From Ferriphaselus sp. R-1 (GTDB lineage: Bacteria; Pseudomonadota; Gammaproteobacteria; Burkholderiales; Gallionellaceae): a DNA stretch of 64,000 nucleotides. The notes beneath the pieces are model-generated. The model was not told the DNA's origin, ran no database searches, and saw nothing but the letters and a program-made list of their open reading frames with translations. Below, in pieces: positions 56,764-64,000 of this stretch. The stretch lies in contig NZ_JQKP01000001.1 in the NCBI RefSeq assembly GCF_000746095.1, forward strand, positions 62,001 to 126,000, read 5' to 3'. Position numbers and translations under genes: made by a program. The stretch's first letter is position 1; each line of letters opens with the position of its first letter.

Positions 56764-57633
56764 ATGAACAGGATGGCGGCGATTTGGATGTGTCTGGTGT
56801 GCGCAGGGACGCTGTGGGCGAGCATTGCTCTTGCCGAGGTGGCCGTGCTCCCCTTGCAACATCGCTCGGTGGACGAGGTCCTGCCGGTGTTGCGTCCGTT
56901 GCTGGAGCCGGATGGCGCGGCGACCGGCATGAACAACCAGCTCATCCTGCGCGGTTCACCTGCCGCTCTGGCCGAGATACGCGCGCTGTTGCCGAGTCTG
57001 GACGTGCCGCTGCGGCGCTTGCGCATCACCGTGTTGCAGGATGTGGATGAGACGACGGTCAACCGCCTGCGCGGGCTGTCCGGCACTGTCGGGGTCGGGC
57101 CGCATGCGCGGATGGCTGTGGCGGACGTGGCCGGCAACGGTGGTCTGGTGGTCGAGGCCGGACGGGGCAGTGACCGGTTGCGCGGGCGGATGCAGGATGG
57201 GCAGACGCAGCTGGAGGATCACAAGTCGCAGCAGGTGATGGTGGTCGAGGGTGGTCGGGCGCTGGTGCGTATCGGACAAGCGCAGCCCGTGACCGTGCGG
57301 CAGCAGGTGCTGACGGTACAAGGTCAGGTGCAGACCGTGGAGACGACGCAGTACCGGGAAGCGAACAGCGGGTTCTATGTGCAGCCGCGTCTGGCGGGCG
57401 AACAGGTGACGCTGGAGGTGACGGCGCAGAACGACTCGCCCGCATCGGCAGAGGGCGGTTATGCGCGACAGCGGCAGGTCTCGACCACGGTCACCGGGCG
57501 TTTGGGAGTCTGGCTGGTGCTGGGCGACCTGGCGCAGCAGTCCTCTGGCCGCAGCCGTGTGGTGGGCGGTGGGACTGATTCGAGCGGGACGGAGTCCAAT
57601 CGGGTGTTGCTGAAAGTGGATGAGGTGCGCTGA
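56764..57633 (+). CDS. short secretin-like protein
   Basis: 289 aa with a signal peptide (MCLVCAGTLWASIALA). An N1/NolW-type secretin domain follows (VAVLPLQHRSVDEVLPVLRP, MNNQLILRGSPAALAEI). The C-terminal half has beta strands that resemble the start of a secretin barrel (YVQPRLAGEQVTLEV, TVTGRLGVWLVLGDL) but lacks the VPGLGxIPxxGxLF signature. It is far shorter than a functional secretin. It may be a periplasmic accessory protein. Confidence 0.65.
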   Translation: MNRMAAIWMCLVCAGTLWASIALAEVAVLPLQHRSVDEVLPVLRPLLEPDGAATGMNNQLILRGSPAALAEIRALLPSLDVPLRRLRITVLQDVDETTVNRLRGLSGTVGVGPHARMAVADVAGNGGLVVEAGRGSDRLRGRMQDGQTQLEDHKSQQVMVVEGGRALVRIGQAQPVTVRQQVLTVQGQVQTVETTQYREANSGFYVQPRLAGEQVTLEVTAQNDSPASAEGGYARQRQVSTTVTGRLGVWLVLGDLAQQSSGRSRVVGGGTDSSGTESNRVLLKVDEVR

Positions 57634-57640
57634 GCGCAGT

Positions 57641-58306
57641 TCAGAGCATGGAGTAACGCTTGAGGCCCGCTGCATCGACAACTTCGATCTGCTCCCGCCC
57701 CAGTCTGACCCAGCCCTGGTCGGCAAACTGCTTGAGCAGACGGCTGACCATCTCGCGCACGCTGCCGAGTTCGTCGGCCAGTTGCTGGTGGGTGGTACGC
57801 AAAGGGTTGGGCTTGGTGAGCAGGAGTGCGGCCAGGCGCTGATCCAGTTTCTGGAAGGCGACCGCCGAGACCAGTTGCATCATGTCGGTGAGGCGCTCCG
57901 AGAACAGGCCGAAGATGTAGTCGCGGAACGGCTCGAAGCTGGATACGAGGCGGCGGAAGACCGGGGCGGGCAGCACCACCATCTCCACATCGTGCTCGAC
58001 TTCGCCGCGTGCCTGATAGCGGGTGTGGCCCATCAGGCAACTGCTGGTGAGGATGCAACTCTCGCCGGGATCGACCCGATACAGCTGCAACTCGCGGCCA
58101 TGCGGCGAGGCCTTGATGACGCGCACATTGCCGGACAGGATCAGCGGAAAACCCTGGCAGGGCTGGTTCTCGTCGAACACTACGGTGCCGGCGGGCAGTC
58201 TCAGTAGCTGCGCACCAGCGGACAGCGATCCCAGCAGGTCGGCAGGCAGTTCACCCAGCATCGGGTAGTTGGCCAGCAGGCGGGTCTGGGTTGCTGCATC
58301 CAGCAT
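57641..58306 (-). CDS. Crp/Fnr-family regulator
   Basis: 221 aa: cNMP-binding-like beta roll (about 20-125), dimer helix and winged helix-turn-helix (TTHQQLADELGSVREMVSRLLKQF in two halves, about 165-190). It lacks the N-terminal Cys cluster of Fnr, so it is not a classical [4Fe-4S] sensor. It has three Cys in the effector domain (50, 84, 90), two in a CxxxxxC arrangement (CILTSSCLMG). The ligand is unknown. It lies 3 bases downstream of lysS. Confidence 0.85.
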   Translation of the reverse strand: MLDAATQTRLLANYPMLGELPADLLGSLSAGAQLLRLPAGTVVFDENQPCQGFPLILSGNVRVIKASPHGRELQLYRVDPGESCILTSSCLMGHTRYQARGEVEHDVEMVVLPAPVFRRLVSSFEPFRDYIFGLFSERLTDMMQLVSAVAFQKLDQRLAALLLTKPNPLRTTHQQLADELGSVREMVSRLLKQFADQGWVRLGREQIEVVDAAGLKRYSML

Positions 58307-58309
58307 GGC

Positions 58310-59818
58310 TCAGGCTTCCGGGCGCATGTGCGGGAACAGGATCACGTCGCGGATGCTGGCGGCATCGGTCAGCAGCATCACCAGCCGGTCGATGCCTATG
58401 CCTTCGCCTGCGGTCGGCGGCAGGCCATATTCCAGTGCGCGGATATAGTCGCCATCCTTGAACATCGCTTCTTCGTCACCCGCATCCTTGGCCGCGACCT
58501 GCGCGTCGAAACGCGCTTCCTGATCTTCCGGGTCGTTCAGCTCGGAGAAGCCGTTGGCGATCTCGCGCCCGACGATGAATAGCTCGAAGCGTTCGGTGAT
58601 GCCGGGCTGTTTGTCGGAGGCACGCGCCAGTGGCGAAACTTCGACCGGGTAATCGACGATGAAGGTCGGCTCGAACAGCAGGTGTTCCGACAGCTCCTCG
58701 AACAGCGAGAGTTGCAGGCCGCCGATGCCGTCCTCCGGTTTGTGCTTGGCTTTCAGGTCTTGCAACTGGGACAGCAGGAACTCACGGTCGCCGAGCTGTG
58801 CGTCGCTGAACTGCGGGTGATACTTCTGGATGGCCTGGGTGATGGTCAGGCGGTGGAATGGTCGACCGAGGTCGAGTTCGCGTCCCTGATAGCTGAGGAC
58901 GGTGGTGCCCAGCACCTTGCGCGCCACTTCGCGGAACAGGTTCTCGGTGAAGTCCATCATGTACTTGTAATCGCGATAGGCTTCATAGAACTCGATCATG
59001 GTGAACTCGGGGTTGTGGCGTGTCGACAGCCCCTCGTTGCGGAAGTTGCGGTTGATCTCGAACACCTTCTCGAAACCGCCGACGACCAGGCGCTTGAGGT
59101 ACAGCTCGGGTGCGATACGCAGATAGAGTTGCATATCGAGCGCGTTGTGGTGTGTGGTGAAGGGCTTGGCCGAAGCACCGCCGGGTATGGTGTGCATCAT
59201 CGGTGTCTCGACTTCGAGGTAGTCGTGACGGATGAAGAACTCGCGGATGGCCTGGATCACCTTGCTGCGGATCATGAAGGTCTTGCGCGTGTCTTCGTTG
59301 GTGATGAGGTCGACGTAGCGCTGGCGGTACTTTTGCTCCTGATCAGTCAGGCCGTGGAACTTTTCCGGCAGGGGTTGTAGAGACTTGGTCAGCAGGCGCA
59401 GGCGGGTGACACGCACCGATAATTCGCCGGTCTTGGTCTTGAATAGCACCCCCTCGGCACCCAGGATGTCACCCAGGTCATAGTGCTTGAACGCAGCATG
59501 GGCATCTTCGCCGGTATCGTTGTTGCTGATGAACAACTGCATGCGCCCGCTCATATCCTGGATGGTGGCAAAGCTGGCCTTGCCCATCACGCGCTTGAGC
59601 ATCATGCGGCCAGCGATGCTGACCTTGATCTGGTTTGCTTCCAGCTCGTCATGGCTGCTCTCGCCGTATTCCGAGTGCAGCGTATCGGCGTAATGTTGAC
59701 GGTCGAAGTCGTTGGGGTAGGCCAATCCAGCCGAACGCAGTGCGGCGAGTTTGGTGCGGCGCTCGGCGATGATCTGGTTGGCATCCTGGGTGGTCGATGG
59801 GGTGGTCGTTGTGTTCAT
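58310..59818 (-). CDS. lysS: lysyl-tRNA synthetase, class II
   Basis: 502-aa class IIb synthetase. The N-terminal OB fold (about 55-165, [20 protein letters not shown]) binds the anticodon. Motif 2 [20 protein letters not shown] and motif 3 [15 protein letters not shown] are intact. ATG 59818 gives family length; an in-frame ATG 12 bases upstream is possible but has no ribosome site. The Crp/Fnr gene follows at 3 bases. Confidence 0.95.
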   Translation of the reverse strand: MNTTTTPSTTQDANQIIAERRTKLAALRSAGLAYPNDFDRQHYADTLHSEYGESSHDELEANQIKVSIAGRMMLKRVMGKASFATIQDMSGRMQLFISNNDTGEDAHAAFKHYDLGDILGAEGVLFKTKTGELSVRVTRLRLLTKSLQPLPEKFHGLTDQEQKYRQRYVDLITNEDTRKTFMIRSKVIQAIREFFIRHDYLEVETPMMHTIPGGASAKPFTTHHNALDMQLYLRIAPELYLKRLVVGGFEKVFEINRNFRNEGLSTRHNPEFTMIEFYEAYRDYKYMMDFTENLFREVARKVLGTTVLSYQGRELDLGRPFHRLTITQAIQKYHPQFSDAQLGDREFLLSQLQDLKAKHKPEDGIGGLQLSLFEELSEHLLFEPTFIVDYPVEVSPLARASDKQPGITERFELFIVGREIANGFSELNDPEDQEARFDAQVAAKDAGDEEAMFKDGDYIRALEYGLPPTAGEGIGIDRLVMLLTDAASIRDVILFPHMRPEA

Positions 59819-59894
59819 GCGGACTTTCATTAATAACGAGCATCAGGCTCGGTCAGCGTGCATCCGTAATCCATGGGCGATGCAAAACGGGGCG

Positions 59895-59900
59895 ATTATA
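59895..59900 (-). promoter_or_regulatory. candidate -10 box for lysS
   Basis: On the minus strand TATAAT lies 77 bases upstream of the lysS start. No convincing -35 is seen. Confidence 0.35.
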
Positions 59901-59972
59901 CACTTGAGCAAAGTGCTGGCGCGCAGAGGCGATGCTGCGAGAAAAAGAATCCCCATAACCTCCCGTATTTGC

Positions 59973-60001
59973 TTGACCGTGGACGGGGCGCTTGATATAA
60001 A
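59973..60001 (+). promoter_or_regulatory. sigma-70 promoter of the HU gene
   Basis: TTGACC (59973-59978) and TATAAA (59996-60001) are separated by exactly 17 bases, the strongest sigma-70 match in the window. About 50 bases separate the -10 from the HU start codon. Confidence 0.7.
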
Positions 60002-60050
60002 GTGCATCGGGTTCAAGTTCGATTTGACTAACTGAGCAAAAGGGGGGCAT

Positions 60051-60326
60051 GTGAGTAATAAATCTGATTTGGTAGATGCAATCGCAACATCCGCTGATAT
60101 TTCCAAGGCTGCTGCTGGCCGTGCATTGGATGCCGTCGTTGCGGCGATCAAGGGATCTCTGGCCAAGGGTGAAGAAGTCAGCCTGGTTGGTTTCGGTACG
60201 TTTTACGTCGGCGAGCGCGCTGCCCGTAGTGGCCGCAACCCGCGTACAGGCGCTTCCATCGACATCAAGGCTGCCAAGACCCCGAAATTTAGGGCTGGCA
60301 AAGGCCTGAAGGATGCTGTAAACTAG
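60051..60326 (+). CDS. hupB: DNA-binding protein HU-beta
   Basis: 91-aa HU/IHF-family nucleoid protein. The core is [29 protein letters not shown], read as a fold signature in parts ([16 protein letters not shown]), with the DNA-wrapping arm. The start is GTG at 60051 with an AGGGGGGCAT ribosome site. Full length. It is followed by tRNA-Val 10 bases after the stop, so read-through into the tRNAs is likely. Confidence 0.95.
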   Translation: MSNKSDLVDAIATSADISKAAAGRALDAVVAAIKGSLAKGEEVSLVGFGTFYVGERAARSGRNPRTGASIDIKAAKTPKFRAGKGLKDAVN

Positions 60327-60336
60327 CGGACTCGTT

Positions 60337-60412
60337 GGGTGCTTAGCTCAGCTGGTAGAGCACCGCCCTTACAAGGCGATGGTCGGCGGTTCGATCCCGT
60401 CAGCACCCACCA
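60337..60412 (+). tRNA. tRNA-Val (anticodon TAC)
   Basis: 76-nt cloverleaf with a perfect 7-bp acceptor stem (GGGTGCT/AGCACCC), D-arm AGCTCAGCTGGTAGAG, anticodon TAC at 60370-60372, T-arm with GGTTCGATCC and encoded CCA at 60410-60412. Confidence 0.95.
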
Positions 60413-60429
60413 GAGTTTCAAAGGTTTTT

Positions 60430-60506
60430 GGAGTGGTAGTTCAGTTGGTTAGAATACCGGCCTGTCACGCCGGGGGTCGCGGGTTCGAGTCCCGTCCACT
60501 CCGCCA
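60430..60506 (+). tRNA. tRNA-Asp (anticodon GTC), copy 1
   Basis: 77-nt tRNA with acceptor GGAGTGG/CCACTCC, anticodon GTC at 60464-60466, discriminator G and encoded CCA. It is identical to the copy at 62492-62568. Confidence 0.95.
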
Positions 60507-60510
60507 AACA

Positions 60511-60536
60511 AAGGCGAACGAAAGTTCGCCTTTTTT
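60511..60536 (+). terminator. rho-independent terminator after the HU/tRNA unit
   Basis: AAGGCGAAC-GAAA-GTTCGCCTT followed by a T-run: a 9-bp stem with a GNRA-type tetraloop. It ends the hupB-tRNA-Val-tRNA-Asp unit just before ppiD. Confidence 0.9.
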
Positions 60537-60570
60537 CATGTTGTTCACACTTTCCTTCGAGTAGGCCGTT

Positions 60571-62451
60571 ATGTTCGATTTCGTGCATGAAAAGCGTCGT
60601 CTGGTTCAAATCGTTTTGGGATTGATCGTATTGCCGTTCGCCTTCTGGGGCGTGGACTCTTACCGCAAATCCGGCGGGGACGAGTACCTTGCCAAGGTCG
60701 ATGGCATCAAGGTCACTCCGCAAGAGTTCGATAATGTCCTGCGCCAACAGCAAGGCCGGATGCGGGAGATGGCGGGCGGCAACGTCGATCCGGCCATGTT
60801 CGATACGGTTGAAGTCAAACAGTCCGTGCTGGAAGGGCTCATCAATCAGAAGATGTTGCTCAAGCGGGCCGAGTCTGCTGGCTTGGCGGTGACGGACGAG
60901 CAGTTGGCTCAGGTGATCGCTGGCATTCCCGCGTTCAGTACGGATGGGAAGTTCGATCAGAAGCGCTACGAATCGCTGCTGGCCTCGCAGAACATGACTC
61001 CCATGGTGTTCGAGGCGCGAGTGCGTGAGGAGTTGAGCGTGCGCCAACTGACCGATCCTTACACGCAAAGCGGCTACGCTTCTTCCGCCGCTGCAGACAA
61101 TCTGATCCGTCTGGCCGAGCAGGAGCGCATCATCAGCGTCGCGGCTGTGTCGCCTGCCGCGTATCAGGCGCAGGTCAAGGTAGACGATGCGGCGGTGAAG
61201 TCTTATTTCGATCAGCATCAGAGCGAGTTCCAGATGCCTGAGCAGGTGCGTGTCGAATTCCTCGCTTTTTCGGATGGAGCGCTGCAATCGCAAGTCGCGG
61301 TGGCAGAGGCCGAGATCAAGCAATACTACGACGAGCACCAGAGCGAGTTCGGTACGCCCGAACAGCGTCAGGCGGCGCACATCCTGATCAGCGCCTCGGC
61401 GCAGTCGAGTGCGGCTGAGAAGAGTGCGGCCAAAGCCAAGGCCGAGGCCATCCTGGCTCAGGTGAAGCAAACTCCGGCCAAGTTCGCCGAGTTGGCCAAA
61501 CAGAATTCGCAGGACCCAGGCTCCGCCGCAAATGGCGGCGATCTGGGCGCGTTCGGGCGCGGTGCCATGGTCAAGCCCTTTGAGGATGCGGCCTTCGCGC
61601 TCAAGGTTGGCGAGATCAGCGGCCTGGTCCAGTCCGATTTTGGCTATCACATCATCAAGCTGCTGGCGATCAAGCCCTCTCACACGGCCACTCTGGCCGA
61701 AGTCAAGGGTGCGATCGAGATGAAGCTGCGCCAACAGAAGGCCGGCGAAAAGTTCGCCGAGCTGGCCGAGAAGTTCAGCAATGCCGTGTACGAGCAGAGC
61801 GATAGCCTTAAGGCGGCTGCCGACCTGGTCAAGTTGCCGGTGCAGCAGAGCGGCTGGCTGGTGAAAGGGCAGGCCGTTGCTCCCTGGACGGACAAGGTGC
61901 TGCAAGCTGTGTTCAGTGATGATGTGCTGAAGAACAAGCGCAACACGACGGCGATCGAGATCGCCCCCAACACCTTGCTGGCGGCGCGCCTGCTGGAGCA
62001 TAAGCCTGCCAGCGTGCGCCCCTTGGCTGAAGTGGCTTCGGTCATCCGTCAGAAGCTCCAGTTCCAGCAAGCGATGGACCTGGCCAACAAGCAGGGCAAG
62101 GAGAGCCTGGCCCAGCTGCAACAAGGCGGGAAGCCTGCGGTCAACTGGCAGGCGACCCAGGCGGTGACGCGCGCGCGTCATCCGGGGCTGGAGGGCGATC
62201 TGGCACGCCAGTTGTTCCGTGCCGACACAAGCAAGCTGCCGCTCTATCTGGGGGCCGAGACCCCGCAAGGCTACGTCCTGCTGCGCCTCGAAGCGGTCAA
62301 GGAAGTAGCGCAGGTCGAAGATGCCAAGCGTACGGCTTACATGCAGCAATTGCGTCAGTTCAGCGGCGAAGAGTTGATGCGTGCCTATCTGGCCGATGCC
62401 CGCAAGCATGCCGATGTCAGCATCAAGCCGTTTTCTGAAGAAAAGAAGTAG
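60571..62451 (+). CDS. ppiD: PpiD/SurA-like membrane-anchored peptidyl-prolyl isomerase
   Basis: 626-aa periplasmic folding factor anchored by one N-terminal helix ([19 protein letters not shown]). It has SurA_N-like chaperone segments (about 35-165 and 180-250), a parvulin domain (about 265-360, [35 protein letters not shown]) and a second chaperone region to the C-terminus. It lies next to hupB, as in many proteobacteria, and here is bracketed by two identical tRNA-Asp genes. Confidence 0.93.
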   Translation: MFDFVHEKRRLVQIVLGLIVLPFAFWGVDSYRKSGGDEYLAKVDGIKVTPQEFDNVLRQQQGRMREMAGGNVDPAMFDTVEVKQSVLEGLINQKMLLKRAESAGLAVTDEQLAQVIAGIPAFSTDGKFDQKRYESLLASQNMTPMVFEARVREELSVRQLTDPYTQSGYASSAAADNLIRLAEQERIISVAAVSPAAYQAQVKVDDAAVKSYFDQHQSEFQMPEQVRVEFLAFSDGALQSQVAVAEAEIKQYYDEHQSEFGTPEQRQAAHILISASAQSSAAEKSAAKAKAEAILAQVKQTPAKFAELAKQNSQDPGSAANGGDLGAFGRGAMVKPFEDAAFALKVGEISGLVQSDFGYHIIKLLAIKPSHTATLAEVKGAIEMKLRQQKAGEKFAELAEKFSNAVYEQSDSLKAAADLVKLPVQQSGWLVKGQAVAPWTDKVLQAVFSDDVLKNKRNTTAIEIAPNTLLAARLLEHKPASVRPLAEVASVIRQKLQFQQAMDLANKQGKESLAQLQQGGKPAVNWQATQAVTRARHPGLEGDLARQLFRADTSKLPLYLGAETPQGYVLLRLEAVKEVAQVEDAKRTAYMQQLRQFSGEELMRAYLADARKHADVSIKPFSEEKK

Positions 62452-62491
62452 AGTTTTTTCATGACCGTCGGTAGAATGCGCGCCGGTCAAG

Positions 62492-62568
62492 GGAGTGGTA
62501 GTTCAGTTGGTTAGAATACCGGCCTGTCACGCCGGGGGTCGCGGGTTCGAGTCCCGTCCACTCCGCCA
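62492..62568 (+). tRNA. tRNA-Asp (anticodon GTC), copy 2
   Basis: 77-nt tRNA identical base for base to the copy at 60430-60506, including the encoded CCA. It lies 40 bases downstream of ppiD and has its own terminator. Confidence 0.95.
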
Positions 62569-62574
62569 ATAAAG

Positions 62575-62605
62575 AAAGGGGCGAATCGCAAGATTCGCCC
62601 CTTTT
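62575..62605. terminator. bidirectional terminator between tRNA-Asp and fabI
   Basis: A 13-bp stem (AAAGGGGCGAATC / GATTCGCCCCTTT) with a GCAA tetraloop and T-runs on either strand. It can end the tRNA transcript on the plus strand and fabI on the minus strand. Confidence 0.9.
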
Positions 62606-62625
62606 CCATACCCGCCTTCCGAGCG

Positions 62626-63411
62626 CTATTCTTCGCTGGTACCCAGCGCGGTGGTGTTGAAGCCGCCATCCACATAAGTGATCTCGCCGGTCACGCCGCT
62701 GGCCAGGTCGCTGCACAGGAAGGCGGCGACGTTGCCGACCTCCTCGATAGTGATGTTGCGCCGCAGCGGCGCACACTTCTCGTTGTAGGTGAGCAGCTTG
62801 TTGAAGTCGGCGATACCTGCCGCCGCCAAGGTGCGGATTGGGCCGGCGGACACGCCGTTGACGCGGATGCCGCGCGGGCCGAGGTTCACGGCCAGGTAAC
62901 GCACGCTGGATTCCAGACTGGCCTTGGCCAGCCCCATCACGTTGTAATGCGGCATGGTGCGCACCGCGCCGAGGTAACTCAAGGTGAGCAGCGCAGCGCG
63001 GCCGCTCAGGTAGGGCAGAGCAGCCTTGGCCAGCGCCGGAAAGCTGTAGGCGCTGATGTCATGGGCGATGCGGAACGCTTCGCGGCTGAGGCCATCGAGG
63101 AACTCGCCCGCCAGCGCTTCCTTGGGGGCAAAGGCGATGGAATGGACGAAACCGTCGAAGGTGTCCCAATGCGCGCTCAGGTCGATGAACAGTTGCTCGA
63201 TCTGCTCGTCACTGCCGACATCGCAGGCGAACACCCGCTCGCTATCGAACTCCTTGGCCAAGGCGAGCACACGCTCACGGATGCGTTCGCCCTGATAGGT
63301 GAAAGCCAGCTCCGCCCCTTCGCGGTGCATCGCTTGAGCTACGCCATAAGCGATGGAACGGTTGCTGACCATGCCAGTGACCAGAATGCGTTTACCTGCG
63401 AGGAATCCCAT
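62626..63411 (-). CDS. fabI: enoyl-[acyl-carrier-protein] reductase (NADH)
   Basis: 261-aa SDR-type enoyl-ACP reductase, the last step of fatty acid elongation. It has the FabI N-terminus [19 protein letters not shown], the FVHSIAFAP loop and the catalytic YNVMGLAK (Tyr-x6-Lys). Triclosan-type contacts were not assessed. ATG 63411 is chosen from family alignment; the longer frame upstream is not family-like. Confidence 0.95.
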   Translation of the reverse strand: MGFLAGKRILVTGMVSNRSIAYGVAQAMHREGAELAFTYQGERIRERVLALAKEFDSERVFACDVGSDEQIEQLFIDLSAHWDTFDGFVHSIAFAPKEALAGEFLDGLSREAFRIAHDISAYSFPALAKAALPYLSGRAALLTLSYLGAVRTMPHYNVMGLAKASLESSVRYLAVNLGPRGIRVNGVSAGPIRTLAAAGIADFNKLLTYNEKCAPLRRNITIEEVGNVAAFLCSDLASGVTGEITYVDGGFNTTALGTSEE

Positions 63412-63576
63412 GATGTTGTAGGCGTGTAAAGACAGTGCGCGATTATAAGGCAAAGCCTGCGGCGGGTATCCGGTCGGCGTTGCGGTGTAGAGCGTCAGTT
63501 GTCAGGGCAATGTCGCGGCGAACTGGTTCCGGGGTCAGGTCTTGCATCCAAGCATTTCCCATGCTAGCCTTTTCGC
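63412..63576. other. fabI-transposase intergenic region
   Basis: 165 bases without a gene. A minus-strand TATAAT at 63447-63442 is a likely fabI -10 box (poor -35). Just before the transposase gene lie GGGGTCAGGTCTTGCAT (63531-63547 approximately) and the small palindrome AGCAT-TTCCC-ATGCT (63551-63565), which may be a REP-like recognition element. Confidence 0.45.
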
Positions 63577-64000
63577 ATGGCGCGTCCCCTTAGAATCGAA
63601 TTGGCCGGTGGGCTTTATCATGTGACCTCACGCGGCGATAGGCGCGAGGATATTTTCCTCGATGAGGCTGATCGCCTTGCTTGGCTTGAATTGTTCGGCC
63701 AGGTGTGTCGGCGCTTCAACTGGGTGTGCCATGCTTGGTGCCTGATGGATAACCATTTCCACATCGTCGTGGAAACGGTCGAGGGTAATCTGGCGCAAGG
63801 TATGCGCCAACTTAACGGCGTTTACACGCAAACCTTCAACCGCACTCATGGCCGGGTCGGTCATGTATTTCAGGGGCGCTACAAGGCGGTCATGGTTGAG
63901 AAGGATAGTTACCTGCTGGAACTGGCTCGCTATGTGGTGCTTAATCCGCTGCGGGCGTGCATGGTGAAAGAGGTTGCCGCTTGGCCGTGGAGTTCGTATG
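63577..64000 (+). mobile_element. REP-associated tyrosine transposase (Y1/HUH), partial at window edge
   Basis: The frame beginning ATGGCGCGTCCC runs off the right end after 141 codons, so no stop is seen. The translation has the Y1 transposase signature: YHVTSRGDRREDIF, the HUH metal motif in DNHFHIVVET, GRYKAVMVEKDSY and the catalytic Tyr region LARYVVLNPLRA, ending with WPWSSY. It is a TnpA-REP (RAYT) type enzyme that acts on palindromic REP elements. No IS ends are visible. Confidence 0.85.

Noticed and set aside
60511-60536. Hairpin near tRNA-Asp considered as an integration (att) site
   Set aside because: No integrase or mobile cargo is present between the two tRNA copies, and the hairpin is a standard terminator.
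60418-62490. A 690-codon minus-strand frame across ppiD and both tRNA-Asp genes
   Set aside because: It reads through tRNA genes and a terminator and is antisense to a complete PpiD.

Overview
The window looks like a chromosomal segment of a GC-rich betaproteobacterium, most likely of the Gallionellaceae/Sideroxydans type (Nitrosomonadales). The evidence is ubiJ-ubiB behind a Tim44-domain gene, rpe-gph-trpE, phoU-ppx, a MofA-type giant multicopper oxidase, and betaproteobacterial-style housekeeping operons. The taxon is inferred from gene content and order only. No rRNA, CRISPR array or prophage is visible. One REP-type transposase runs off the right edge.

Layout. 0-16 kb, almost all on the minus strand: a TolC-like porin, ubiB-ubiJ-Tim44, then a long tightly packed run ilvA - tfoX-like - 5-formyl-THF cyclo-ligase - aceE - aceF - nadD - rsfS - rlmH - maf - rng - rluA-like - hypothetical. 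15.8-18.9 kb (plus): rpiA, phoU, ppx/gppA and a LexA-like repressor. 19.2-21.5 kb (plus): a NarL-type response regulator, a GspF-type inner-membrane platform protein and a PilZ protein. 21.6-31.1 kb (minus): a six-gene metal-oxidation operon, in transcription order sco1, small secreted protein, giant multicopper oxidase (mofA-like, 1770 aa), FKBP isomerase (mofB-like), lipoprotein, cytochrome c fusion (mofC-like). 31.4-40.7 kb (minus): a non-canonical type II secretion/type IV pilus-like machine, in transcription order degenerate histidine kinase, gspG, gspE, PilM-, PilN-, PilO- and PilP-like genes, cohesin-bearing secretin, three pseudopilins. 40.7-45.8 kb (minus): MFS transporter, trpE with a trpL leader, gph, lipoprotein, rpe. 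45.9-51 kb (plus): apaG, methyltransferase, mltA, glmS, patatin lipase. 51-58.3 kb: a MacAB/TolC-type exporter with a SIMPL protein, NlpC/P60 hydrolase, short secretin-like protein and Crp/Fnr regulator. 58.3-64 kb: lysS, HU, tRNA-Val, two identical tRNA-Asp genes flanking ppiD, fabI, and a partial REP-associated transposase.

The most interesting part is 19-41 kb. The secretion cluster has no gspF of its own. The only gspF, with a response regulator and a PilZ gene, lies on the far side of the multicopper-oxidase operon, and the matching NarX-type kinase next to gspG has lost its ATP-binding motifs. I infer that the oxidase operon is embedded in a split secretion locus whose job is to export or display the oxidase. 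SCO1 would supply copper, the FKBP would help folding, and the cytochrome c would carry electrons. A perfect inverted repeat of the RegA/PrrA/RegR redox-regulator type sits about 125 bp upstream of sco1. Substrate (Mn(II) or Fe(II)) and mechanism are untested inference from MofA similarity.

A second regulatory find is a 12-residue leader peptide ending Trp-Arg-Trp just upstream of trpE. It comes with alternative hairpins, one of which would sequester the trpE ribosome binding site.
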